Shown here: positions 22,326 through 34,000 of the stretch, one piece after another
Position numbering within the stretch: position 1 is the first letter of the stretch
How the letters are laid out: every line of letters begins with the position of its first letter
NCBI GenBank assembly: GCA_020698575.1
Contig: CM036241.1
Location: 35,461,416-35,525,415, forward strand
DNA: 64,000 bases
From: Bostrychus sinensis
Lineage: Eukaryota > Chordata > Actinopteri > Gobiiformes > Eleotridae
Direction of reading: 5' to 3'
The notes under the pieces: model-generated
What the model saw: only the letters and a program-made list of their open reading frames with translations
Told to the model about the DNA's origin: nothing
Database searches by the model: none
Made by a program: the position numbers and the translations under genes

Positions 22326-22881
22326 TCAACTGGCTTATTCTCATATTATCAACTTAATATGGAAAATACTTAGGCCATATTTTCCTGTAGTTTGAAGCAG
22401 ACTTTGAACCTTTGACCTTGCTCTTCTGGTTGGAAATCTTCTTTTGTGTCCACTATTGTGCATTTTAATGTGAGTCATTGTTAAGCGACATTGAGACCTA
22501 AGGAAATACAGCATTCGGGGGTACAAGTGACAGAAATTCCAATAAGCAAGGACATTTTGGTGACAGCGTGATGAATGGCTTTACATGATGAAGCAGACAG
22601 GACCCTGGACACTGCAAACTTCTCCACAAGAAGCACTGGAGAAAATCAATGTTAGGTATGGCACAGAATTAATGTGTTATATTGACTGCACTGTGGAACA
22701 AGTCTGCCTAAGGGGGGGATCAGCACTAATGCAGATTACAATACACACACTGTAAATAAGCTTAGTCAATGTTGCTGACATTTAATCTGAAAAAACAAAA
22801 CAAAAAAACAATTTTGCTATGAGTAAACTGAAGCTTTTTTATAAGACGCATCTAAATCAGTGTTTCTAAAACATTTTAGAC
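22326..22881. other. Intergenic DNA, nothing recognised
   Basis: No domain-bearing frame and no recognised repeat. Confidence 0.4.
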
Positions 22882-22907
22882 CAGGGGTATTCAGACTTTT
22901 TTCAGTC

Positions 22908-24636
22908 AGTGTGTTTACATGCTCTTGAGTATCCCAGAGAAACCAGAATACTCTAGCTGGGAAATTCTGATAGCAACCTGGATACTGTGGCATGTAAACG
23001 CAGTATCCTGGTTTCTGGCAGTGGCAGGTTAACTGAGCATGTACGGACTCCAGAGATGCAGGATTTCAATCAGGCAAGACAAACACAGACAAAGTGAAGT
23101 GTAATGGATGATTTTTTGAAGGAATAAACGTTTGCGCTTAGACCCCGGCTGCGAAAGTAGTCAGCAATAGATTAGTTAGGGGAATTTTATCCCCCCAGGG
23201 CCTAGACATTGGTGGTGGTAAAGAAGAGGAGAATGAGAGGCTGAGGAGGATGCTGGTTTTGCTGATGCGGTAAAGAGGAGGAGAAGGAGAGACATGAGGA
23301 GACTGATTGTTCTGCTGCTGTGGTCAAGAGGAACTGGACAGGCTGAGGAGAATGATGGTTCTGCTGCTGCGGTGGAGTTGGGGGTGGAGGAAGATTGCAG
23401 CATGTAGCTGATGACTGAGTGGAGAGGGCGTGTATTTAGGCTTTTAAGTGAATGGCTTGAGAGGTGATTGGATGAGAGGCAGGTGGCAGGCTGTGATTGG
23501 CTGACAGTGATGACAGGTGATTGACGGTTAAAAGAAATGAGTCTTCCTGGTTGAATTTACTCTACACCTTCATAACAAACATGGCAAAGTGGTCACAGCA
23601 ACTGTACCTTTTACCTGGGCTTTCAAAACTCCTAATCTTGTAATATTCAACAAAGCGGCACAATCTCCCTACAGTACAGTTTCTGCTCAGTGCTGGACCT
23701 AGTTACAGTGTCCGCATCCTACTGCTCTCAGGCTAAACTATCCACAGCAGTGAATCTCAATTGGCAGCCCGTGGGCCACATCAGGTCTGCCACAGCTTTC
23801 CATCTGGCTCGCAGAGTAGTTGGCTGTAATATCGAGCCGATTTTTGCATTTTCTAGACAATCAGCTGATTTTGGTCAGGAACATGTCCGTATAACCATGT
23901 GACTGAAGGACCCCAGCTTCCCCAACCATCTCGCAAGCAGTCTGGGCATCTTACACTGCACTTCATAGGAAACATCCAAAATTGCTTTACCTCAGCCTGA
24001 AAAGCTCAAAATGGCAATAAAAAGATTTCGCTAATTTCTCTGACACAGAATCTCATAGAACATAAAAACAACAAAAAAATCTATTTACTTTTCTCACGGC
24101 AAATTTGACTGAGGTCGCCTTATTGATTTTCTCAAAAAACACATCTTTAACTGTTCTCACTGTCCAATTCAAACATATTTGTTTCCATTACTAAAACAAT
24201 TGCCTATATTAATTTGTTTCATAAAGTTAAGAAAATCGGCCCTACATATAGGTCTATATTGGACAATTTCTCTCTCTCAACAGTCAACAGAATGCAGTTT
24301 ACAACAGTTACTTATGTGCATGCAGAAAATTAATATATAAAATAATATACTACTTAAAGTACAATATTACATTGTTTTATTTTATGAGAGCATCTGGCCC
24401 TTACATTGTCTTCTGAGAAAAATTCTGGCACTTGGACAAATGTGATGACCCTGATCTACAGCAACAGCCACCGTGGGACCCTGCCGAAGTGTAAACCAGG
24501 GATACACAGATTTGTCATGTATACAGGGATATGAGCATGCTGGTTTCACTGAGTGCATGTAAATGTCATATCCCAAATACTGTCATTGCCAGGATAAGTC
24601 ATAAAACCAGGATACTCAAGTGCATGTAAACGCACT
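22908..24636. mobile_element. 1.73-kb DNA transposon inserted in the hAT copy
   Basis: Begins AGTGTGTTTACATGC followed by 'cttgagtatcc' and ends 'ggatactcaagtgcatgtaaacgcact', an imperfect inverted repeat of about 27 bp. A short CAGT direct repeat flanks it. Sub-terminal copies of 'ggatact' and 'catgtaaacgcag' occur near 22975-23010. The interior holds a 51-bp minisatellite (23218), a second hAT-like end (23752) and a piece of the 31521 family (about 23868-24250), so it is at least triple-nested. No transposase was recognised. Confidence 0.6.
23218..23375. repeat. Three-copy minisatellite, about 51 bp
   Basis: Units start near 23218, 23269, 23322 and partially 23370, each with 'ggt.aagaggag', 'gag..tga', then 'ttctgctgctg.ggt'. 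The 75-codon minus-strand frame over it is a by-product. Confidence 0.65.
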
Positions 24637-24883
24637 CAGTGAGGGCCACATACTGATAAATCTATGTGCAGGAGCGCCACGCACCATAAAATAAAGTCTG
24701 GAAAGTGAAAGCCCACTATTGCCATTGTTGGACCTCATACAGATCATGACAGAGGAGCAGCAGCCCAGTCCAAGTCCAGCTGTGGCTCTTATTCAGGCAG
24801 GATCCCTATGAGACTGACAGGACAACAAGATGGATGACAGGCACTAACTAGCACACACTCAACCTAGACATCACCAAGGGCCT

Positions 24884-25385
24884 ATATTATGCATTATTTA
24901 ATCTTTTTAAACCTATCTCAGTCACCTCTAGAACAGCAGCACATTTTACAATCTTTAAAATCATTATCTTACAAAAAGAAAACTATTCCTATCATTACTT
25001 TACTACTGCCATGAACTCTCAGACACACTAACCTCAGCCTTTCCCACAAACCCCTGCACTCCAGGAGGTACTGACCAATCAAGCCCTCTACATCCAGCCT
25101 GCTCTCATTCATTTATCCAAAAAAGTAAAATGGCATCATGCAAAAAAAAAAAAAAAAAAAAAAGTAAGTAAATAGCATTTTTTTCTATGTTTCTGTTCAA
25201 AAGAGGGTAACACTCTGCACTCTGTCTCTATTTCCCTGTTTCTGTAATTATTGGACACAGTTTCTTTTAGTCACATAAAGTTTTTACGGTTTTAAAACAT
25301 GCAGAGTAGTTCTAGAGTCAACCAGACTGATTTAAAAATATATAAAAAATATAAAAAGGTATAATATATATCCCCTTTAATAATT
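24884..25385. repeat. FAM1 variant B with long inverted ends
   Basis: 24884-24995 matches the start of the 19550 copy ('tcagtcacctctagaacagc...acattttacaatcttt'). The right end, 25270-25385, read in reverse complement, matches the same sequence, so the two ends form an inverted repeat of about 110 bp. The centre carries 'gaccaatcaagccctctacatccagcctgctctcatt' and a poly(A) run. This copy best supports a DNA-transposon origin for FAM1. Confidence 0.6.
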
Positions 25386-25559
25386 TTCATGGTATTAGTT
25401 GAAACATCGGTAAAGAACTTGCTAAGTAGACAAACTGTTACAGCTGTTTTTCTGTGAGGCCAGCGTTATTCAAAGTAGTCCTTTCGCCGCTCTTTGTCAG
25501 TAATCTTATAATCGACAGCTTGTACTTACAAACCAAATGTAAAATCAACAGAATCCCAC

Positions 25560-25782
25560 TGTAGGTCAAGTGCCAACGCCGCAGGACCTGGGTCGGCGAG
25601 AGAACTGCGTACAAATGAAATGCCGACCTGGCAACCCCGAACAAAACGCGGAAGTTAGTCTACCAAGATGGCCGCGTCCTTGACAAGCATGTTTTGGTTT
25701 TAGCTCTGTGACAAACTGCACAACAGCAGCACATCTATGGATTGCAAGACGGACAGAAGTGTGAACCGTGTGAAGTCGGACA
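25560..25782 (+). promoter_or_regulatory. slc25a26: slc25a26 promoter and 5' UTR
   Basis: The 130 bases before the start codon hold an ETS-type site, GCGGAAGT, at 25648-25655 and a YY1-type site, CAAGATGGCCGC, at 25664-25675. No TATA box is evident, and local CpG density is higher than in the surrounding AT-rich DNA. ETS plus YY1 without TATA is typical of housekeeping and mitochondrial-protein genes. The transcription start is not known. It could lie just downstream of the YY1-like motif, since that motif often overlaps the start site. Confidence 0.6.
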
Positions 25783-25815
25783 ATGGAGAGGCGAGAGTTC
25801 GTGGCATCCCTGGTG
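25783..25815 (+). CDS. slc25a26: slc25a26 exon 1
   Basis: Encodes MERREFVASLV, phase 0 at the end. The ATG has A at -3 and G at +4, and an in-frame TGA lies at 25771-25773, so this is the likely start. The donor is GTAAAT. In known members the N-terminus is likewise very short before the first membrane helix and has no cleaved presequence. Confidence 0.9.
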
Positions 25816-28467
25816 GTAAATGCACACATTTGGACCCGTTTAGCAGTTTTATTATTGTGTACCAATGTGCAATGTGTCAATCACTATGAAAAACACTTCT
25901 AAATAGTTCAGACGTCCTGTAAATAATTACTGCAAACCGCCGTTTTCCCCGTTTTTGCTTTTGTTATTTCAGCTGTATTTTTTTTCCTCGTTCAGTAGTA
26001 GTTTGGGCTGTTTTTATGTCTGCAGAGTGCAAGGATTCTGAAAAAAACTCAACATTCTTTGTATTATTATATTTTGGAAAGTCAAATGCTTATAATTAAT
26101 GTATAAGTAATAACAATGAAACAGTGCACAGCAACTCTCATTATGACATCTCACTAAAGGTACTGTACATGGGTTCTTGATATTTGTGCAGTGTAGTGTG
26201 TTGTCCTGCAGTTTGACACAACTTTAAGGGAAAATATGTAGAAAAATAAAATATTATTCTAAATATTAATCAGTTGTTTATAAAGTCTAAACAAAGCTTT
26301 GTACAAGCAATTTCTAATTATATGCATAACTGTTATTTTTACATGTTTTTAACAATGTCCTTCGGTGTGACAGAAAGTCACACACATATCACAATATATT
26401 TTTAACATTCAGAATAGTTTTTTGTAAAATACAGCCGTCACACCGTAGGACACCAAACAGGCACAATATTAGGATTTTACTAAAATTAATAATAACATAA
26501 CCGTTTCTTTCTTTGGACCTTTAGCCTTAACTCCAGAGATCTTTCTGGTCTATAAAGGACAGATGGGGTCCTGTAGGTTTTGTTGGAACTGTCTGGTTAA
26601 ATACTCGATCTTTCATGTCACGCCACAGGACCATTTTGATTAAAAGATTAAACTTGTTTAAATTATTATTGTAGGATTCAGGTACAGTTAAAAGTGTTTC
26701 ATAAAGTACAAATATGTAACATAATGCCAAAAATGTATTAATTGTCCCAGACTATAGTGATTTATTTGAGTAATGTTTGTATTCTGTATTTTAAAAATGT
26801 TACAGTCATACTACAGGACATTTTACAGGTTATTGTTAAAACACAAAAACATAATACACAACTTCTTTCTAAAGCTATGTATATTGTATAATTTCCTAAT
26901 TTTCTGATGCAATTTTGGAGGAAGAAGAATCAGAGGCAGAAGCAGATCTTGTAACTAGATCACAAAAAATGTTGCTATCACATCAAATTCCCACATCCAT
27001 CTTCTGGTTCTGCTATTTTATTTTGTTTAACTGATATATAAGCCCAGAACAATTGTTGTTTTATCTGGGCATTTAAAAAGCAGTCATTTTCAAACTGCTA
27101 AATAAATAATATGGGTTGATTTAAATGTATTCATACTCGTGGTGGTTGTTATGTGAAGTGTGTAACTGTCTGGTTTTCTTCAGGCAGGAGGCTGTGCTGG
27201 GATGTGTGTAGATCTGACCCTGTTCCCTCTGGACACTATTAAGACCCGACTGCAGAGTCAACAGGGCTTCTTCAAAGCTGGGGGTTTCAGGAGGATCTAT
27301 GCAGGGGTCCCATCGGCTGCCATTGGCTCCTTCCCTAATGGTAAGACCTCCCATGACTCTGCTTATGTTCCCTATAGTTCATGAACCAACATACAGTGGC
27401 AAGAAAAAGTATGTACCCCTTACCATTTTTCCTTTATAGTTGCCTTACAGCCTGGAATTTAAATGTATCATTGAGAGGTTCATGTCAGTCACTTTGCATC
27501 ACATGACAACAACTATGAAAATTTATTGTGGAGAAAATTAGAAATATGAATGAAAAACAGAAAACTTGAGTGTGCAAAAGTATGTACTCCCTTTTTAAAG
27601 AGGCCTCTAAATGAGACCTGGTGTTACCCTCAGAAGTCACAGAAATAGTTAGATATGGTTGGCCTGACTGTGATTCAACTGTTATGCCACAAAAACACAA
27701 TTTAATTCATCATTATAACATGTAAAGGAACCACACCAAACCTGCCAAAAGAGGACCATCTAAAACTCACAAATCGGGCAAGGAGTGCATTCATCAGAGA
27801 GGCAACAATAACACCAAAGGTGACCCTGAAAGAGCTGCAGAGCTCCACAGCAGAGACTGTTGTATCTGTCCCAGGACCACTCTGAACCATACACTCCACA
27901 GAGCTGGGCTGTGTGGAGGAGTGGCCATTGCTTGAAGAAACTATTATAAAACATGTTTTGTGTTTGCCACCTGAAGGAACTTGAGCTGTTTTTAGATGAA
28001 GAATGAGCACAAATCCCAGTGATTTTATGAACCAAGCTCATAAACACTTGTGCTAGAGAATTTGGAGCTGAAAGTCCTTCCGAAGTTGGTTCTGCAGAGT
28101 GTTCACTTGAGGGGCTACATACTTGTGTACTCTCACGTTTTCTCTTTTTCTGTCATATTTCTAATTTGCTTCACAATCAAGTTTTTTTTTTTTACATTTT
28201 CATAGTTGTTGTCATGTGTTGTAAAGTGACTGACATGAACCTCTCAATGATCCATTTAAATTCCAGGTTGTAAGAAAACCTGGAATTTAAATAAATAAAG
28301 GAAAAATGCTAAGGGGGGTACATACTTTTTCTTGCCACTGTACCGCCATACTTAATATGCACCGTTATGCTGTCGTCTAACTTTATACTGGCTTTGTCAT
28401 ACCATGCAGAAAGTTTATATCTAAGACGGGGAACCTTCTAACTTTTTAGCCGGCAACTGTTTTGCAC

Positions 28468-28501
<34 letters not shown>

Positions 28502-30990
28502 GCACAGCCTCCTCAGCTTCTCCCCTGTCAGTGGTTGTGAAGGATATTAATTGCTCTATGCTGGTTGACTAATGGGCCTTAAATTGCTGTGGTTCTGCTT
28601 GGTTTCAGCCGCTGCTTTCTTTGTCACCTATGAATGCACAAAGTCCCTGCTGGGGTCTTCTGGACCACTAGCACCCCCCCACGTGGCACCCGTCACTCAT
28701 ATGATGGCCGCCGCCCTCGGGGAAGTAGTAAGTATTTCTGTTTTCTAACTCTATGGGTGTTTCTTAGTGGCTGGAGCACCTCAGAGTTATCCACGTCACC
28801 AGCGCCTTGTCGAGTGCTGTTCTAAATGGTTAAATCACATTACATTGCAGTCATTTGGTGGTGAGACTAGCAGTGTTGTATGGTTTAGAGTCAGTGGCAT
28901 GTTCGATGTTTGAGATAAAGTCAGAGAGGTCAGATTGAGATGGTTTGCATATGTGCAGAGGAGGGATAGTGAATACAGTATATCAGATGTTGAGAGCTGC
29001 TAGGCACGTAACCTAGAGGAAGACTAAAGAGGAGATTTATGGATATAGTGAAAGAGGACATGGAGTAAGTTGCTGTGAGAGAAGAGGATGCAGAGGATAG
29101 TAGAATGGGGGCAGTTGATTTGCGGTGGAGACCCCTTGGCTTTGTGCTACGAAGCTGGATTAGAGAGTTAGCGTGGTAACTTCAGGGTTAACCCTGGGTT
29201 TTGTTACTATGAAGCTGGGTCACTTTCTATCGAGGTAGATCTTTATGGTAACAGTTAACCTAGTCCTGAGCAGGTTACCTTCCCATATAAGATAAGAAGA
29301 CGTCTCTCTGACCAATCAAGTGATGAGAGACAAGCTGCTCTTTGACCAAAACAAGCTGCCAGTGTGAAGGAGGAGGAGAAAAGTACAGTGGGGAGAGGAA
29401 AAGGAAATGTGCACAAGCAGCACCACTGACACGAGCATAAGTGTACTGCATGCATTGGAGGCAATGTAAAGTAACATCATATCAAAAGTCGTAACTTTTC
29501 TAACACAATTACATGTAGGTTATATAGACCTAGTAACTTAAATAGGCCTACTGCTCAGATGACATCACATTTTCTGTTTTATATTAAACTCTGTTTAAAC
29601 TCTAAAAAAATATTAAAACATTAAAAGGTGAAACCCTGCTCACTTCTGTGTGGGTGTTAGGATACATGTCTTTGCACTATTTGGTATACGTCTTTGTGGT
29701 GTTCCTTCAGTCTATGGTGCTGTATGCTACATTTTTCATGACTTTTGGATCCATGATTTAGTGTAGTTTCTAGTTGGTATTCAGATTAACTGTCTCTGCC
29801 TATTTCACATGAACACACTCACAGGTCCCACAGAGAAACCCTGTGTTGACTCGGCGAGACTTTGTAGTAGCACTTATCCAGAGACGCCCATGTTTGGTCT
29901 AGTCTAGCCAGGTAAGAGAGACATATCTGGGATAATCTCAACCAGCTTCGTAGTACAGAGCACTGAAGGAAAAAGCCAAAGGAGAAGAAGAAGAATATTG
30001 AACATGGCAAAAAATACAATCCATAGTTCCCCATTTTGCTGTAGAATAGTTATAACCAAAGAATGAATTTTAACCTTCAATTTACTTTTTTCAGTCTAAC
30101 CATATATAGCAGCCTATCCGATTACATAAGCTGTCAGATGTAAAAGGAAACTGTTGTAAACACACATTTCTTATGTTAGAAGGCCCTGTTTGAAGTAGGT
30201 GAGTTGTGAGGGTGTTTGACAATACAAAACGTGCAACATTAAGCATACGCAATCTGCTGTATGTATGTGGAACTGATCAAAATAATCTCGAGGCTACACA
30301 TTTTAAGGCAAAAAAGTACCCATATGTTCTCAGCTCTTCCATATTTAGTGAAGCATCTGCTTTGCATACTTGTAATTGCTCGTTCCTTTCCCATCACTGT
30401 AAGTCCCAGATGAACACTAGCGGCGTGTGTGCTTTTGCCTTTCACATTTCATGGGCCATTCTAAGGGGGCAGCAGATGGAGAGTGGGTGTCTGTTTTTTT
30501 TTTGTTTTTTTTCATTCAAGGCCACTGAGGTCCAGCTGGGTGACTAAAGGGGGGCTTCCTCGGGACCATCCCAGCTTTTGCTCCCACCAGCTGGGTAAAT
30601 AAGAACTCATTGCTGCTTATTGACTCCTCTACTTTCCCAGCTCAGGCCCCCAGAGTCCTCCAATTTAGTCGAGGGATCCCGGCTTGAAACCATGCAAAAG
30701 CAGTACAATTTCCTCAGCCCATACATCCCGCTCTCCCCCGATCACTCGCAGTGAAGTGCTGAATCCCAGCCATATGGAGGTTTGGAGATTCACATTGGCA
30801 TGAAGGGGGTAGACGAAGGGGTAGGGGGTATGGAAAGCAAGTGCCCCCTCTGATGTATCGTCACAGCTTCCTTCAAAATGCTGGGTTTTTCAGTATTCAT
30901 GGTTTTTGGATGGATGTCATTTTTCCAAGTTTTGCATGTATATGAAATGGCATTATTCCACTCAGGGGGGTGCCCACTGCCCTCTGTGCT

Positions 30991-31030
<40 letters not shown>

Positions 31031-34000
31031 GCACATCTCACTGTGTTTCATTATTCAGAAGAGAACACCGGGCTACTCTGAGATTAGCACCAATTCGATA
31101 ATTGGTTTTAGTGGTGCTTGTAATCGCTGCAGTAGACTCTCTAACAAACTGCACTTTTTCCGAACTTTTGGTTTGTCCGGGTGAGAGTGAGAGGTGAGGC
31201 TGAGGTTGAAACTACTTTTAACCCCTTTCCCTTCTGTTTGGGATTTGTGGACATCAAAGGCACAAATCCTGCGATTGGAGCGGGGCAGAGCGAGGGCAGT
31301 ATTGCCTTACTACTCTGCCAACTGGATACATCTTGTTCAAAGAGGGTAATCTTCAGGCTTAGCCATTAAAGGCCTACCCTAGAGTTGCCCTCAGTCAGAT
31401 ACAGGGACAAGTGCATTACTCCATGATGCAATTCCCATCTGTCAGTTGTGTCTGCTTCATTTTTTATTAAATTTTATTTTATTTTTTTTAATAAACTCAG
31501 TGTGTGCTTAACTATAACTAAGTAGAGGTGATGCTTACCCCAACTGACTGCTCTGGCCCTACTGGAGATGTCTCACTTTTATGCCGCTTTTTGGTCAGGC
31601 ACATGTCTGGCCAACCATGTGGCTGAAGGACTCCAGCTATCCCCAACCATCTTTTAGCAGTTTGGGATCTTTCACTGCGGTTCATAGGAAACATCCAGAA
31701 TTGCTTCATCTCAGCCTGAAAAGCTCAAACCAGCAATAAAAAGATTTTGCTCATTTCTCTGGCATAGAACCTCATAGAAAAAAACTCATCTTTAACTGAT
31801 CTCACTGTCCAATCATAATACATTTATTTCCATTTTAATTTAGCATTACTAAAACAAATGGCTATATAAAATACATTTATTTCATAAGGTTAAGAAAATT
31901 GACCCAAAAATCTGTAGTGTTTATTGGCCATCGGCTGCTCTGATTTTTAAAAACCAGTATCGGCACAGAAAAACCCATATTGGTTGACCTCTACTCCTCA
32001 CACATCTGATTGCTCCGGACATAGCACTAGGGCCGTCCAAGGATCATCTCTGGGTATGAAACGTGTGTGGGGGGATTGTGTACAAACAACCAGGCGCTCC
32101 TCAAGATTTCAGGAGGGGGTCCGAGTGCCGGTGCATGTGTGTAAAGGGCTATAGAGATGCAAAATGACAATGACTTACTCTCACATTCATACACAAGGGG
32201 CATCTTTTTTGTTTGGATTTAGCAGTTTACCTGAGATGCATGTCTTAGAATGGTGGGAGGGACACATTGTGAGTCAGCCTGGGGATCAACCCCACAATCT
32301 CCTTGTGGAAGCAGGAGTGCTAACAACTCTGCTACCAAAATCATTTTGAAGTTTCCTCTCTGTATTTAGGATATGCAGTAATTAAAATCTCGCTTCTTTA
32401 TCATACATCAGACACTGTCTCTAATATTCTGCTTACTTCCTATGCCTTGACACAACTAACATACTTTATTTAATCTCCTGTCATCACAAGTGGTGAAACC
32501 AGCTTTTATAGATGGAATTTTACTTTATTTTTATTAACCTTGTTTTACATGTAGAATAACCTTGTGTTGCAGCAGGTGAAAAGTCAACTGAGCAAAAGCT
32601 GAACATGAAAACAATAGCAGGAATGGACAGAATTTGGGACAATGAGCAAAAGCAAAAGAAGCATACAGACCACTGAGGCTATAGCAGAATTCCATGCACA
32701 GGTATGAGTGTATTGGTGTTTGTGTGCCACTGCGGCGCTTTCGGGACGCTCCCATAAAGAATGTGTACGCTGATGGCGTCTGTCAGGCTCTACCAGGCTG
32801 TTATCCAGCCATTAGATCAGATTTATCTTCATTCCCATTCGCTCGACGTTTGCCCTGAAAGCTCATTTGTCAAGGCCAGGCGGCGGTCTTCCTCTTCTCC
32901 TGCGTCTATAAGCACCCCTCCCTCCCCTAAACATACACACACACACACACACACACACATCTACGTGAGGATGTACTGGAAAATACAGTGTGACATGATG
33001 AGATAGAGGGGACAGCAAGTGGGGAGGGGGGAAAGAAGAGAGTTTTGTTGAGGTGAGAAACTGGCAGCCACTTAATTCGGCACTGAGAACGAATCCATGC
33101 ACTGGCTTTGAGCAGCTCGAACTTTATGTCTGCGATTTATCCGCGGATGATTCAAAGTTGGAGAAGTGCAGCGTACTCATCTCTTTTCTTTGTAATGACC
33201 TTTCTACCTGGGGGTTGGCCATCACACGATCTCTCTGGGTGGAGTCTGCATGTTCCCTCTGGGTACTCCAGCTTCTTCCCACTGTCCAAAGACATGCATG
33301 TGTTAGGTGAATTGGTGACTGTAATCTGGCCCTAGTGAATGAATGTGAGAGTGAATGGTTGTCCTTTTTTTCAGGGTTTACCCCACCTAAGGCCCATAGT
33401 TCCTGGAAAACGCTTGGGTCTCATCGCTCTACGTAGACATGTGAAACCCCGCTTTTGAAGTACTCCTCTGTGTTTCTAAAGCCCATACACCGTCACTGGA
33501 CTCGTTCTGATAATTTCAATTTCACTTAAACCACGGTCACTATGAAGCAGTAAACTAGTTTATCAGCTGCTCTAATTAGCCATTTTATGCTCTGTCCATC
33601 CTCCATACAGTTGCTCTGTCGAAAATGCTATACTATTATTTATTTTTCTCACATAAATTACTGTCTGCTGAGCTGGACGCAGACAAGCAAGATTACACTG
33701 CTGCCCATAGAAAGACTATAAGTAGACCATGAAAACTCTGGACAAAAAGTCAAACTTTTATCATCACTGTAAACTCCTGAGCAAATAACATTTTTTTAAG
33801 ATGGGGAAAAAAAAAAAATTTACTCAGATATTATACTTGTCCATAAAATTTTTCATGGTCTAGCCCCACCACTATTAAAGGAGTCCATTCAGTTAAACAT
33901 AAATAAATGTACCCGGTTGTCTAGCGGAGGAGACATCAAAATCCCGTTCAGAAAACTGTGTTGATCAATTGCAGATAATGTGCACTGAGCCTCATAATTT

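Larger units (their letters stand above)
22882..24720. mobile_element. hAT-like element split by another transposon
   Basis: 'caggggtattcagactttttt' at 22882 and 'gagggccacatactgataaatctatgtgcagg' from 24641 are two halves of one element, as shown by the uninterrupted copy at 43641 ('caggggtgtccaaac...gagggccacatattgaaaaatgtatgtgg'). The right terminus was not found. Confidence 0.65.

Noticed and set aside
25566..25880. 104-codon minus-strand frame over the slc25a26 start, possible divergent gene
   Set aside because: No domain and no conserved feature. The plus strand has a clear exon 1. A bidirectional promoter cannot be excluded but is not supported.
31181..31369. Small plus-strand frame as an exon
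   Set aside because: Lies in intron 3 with no carrier similarity, and exons 3 and 4 already join in frame without it.
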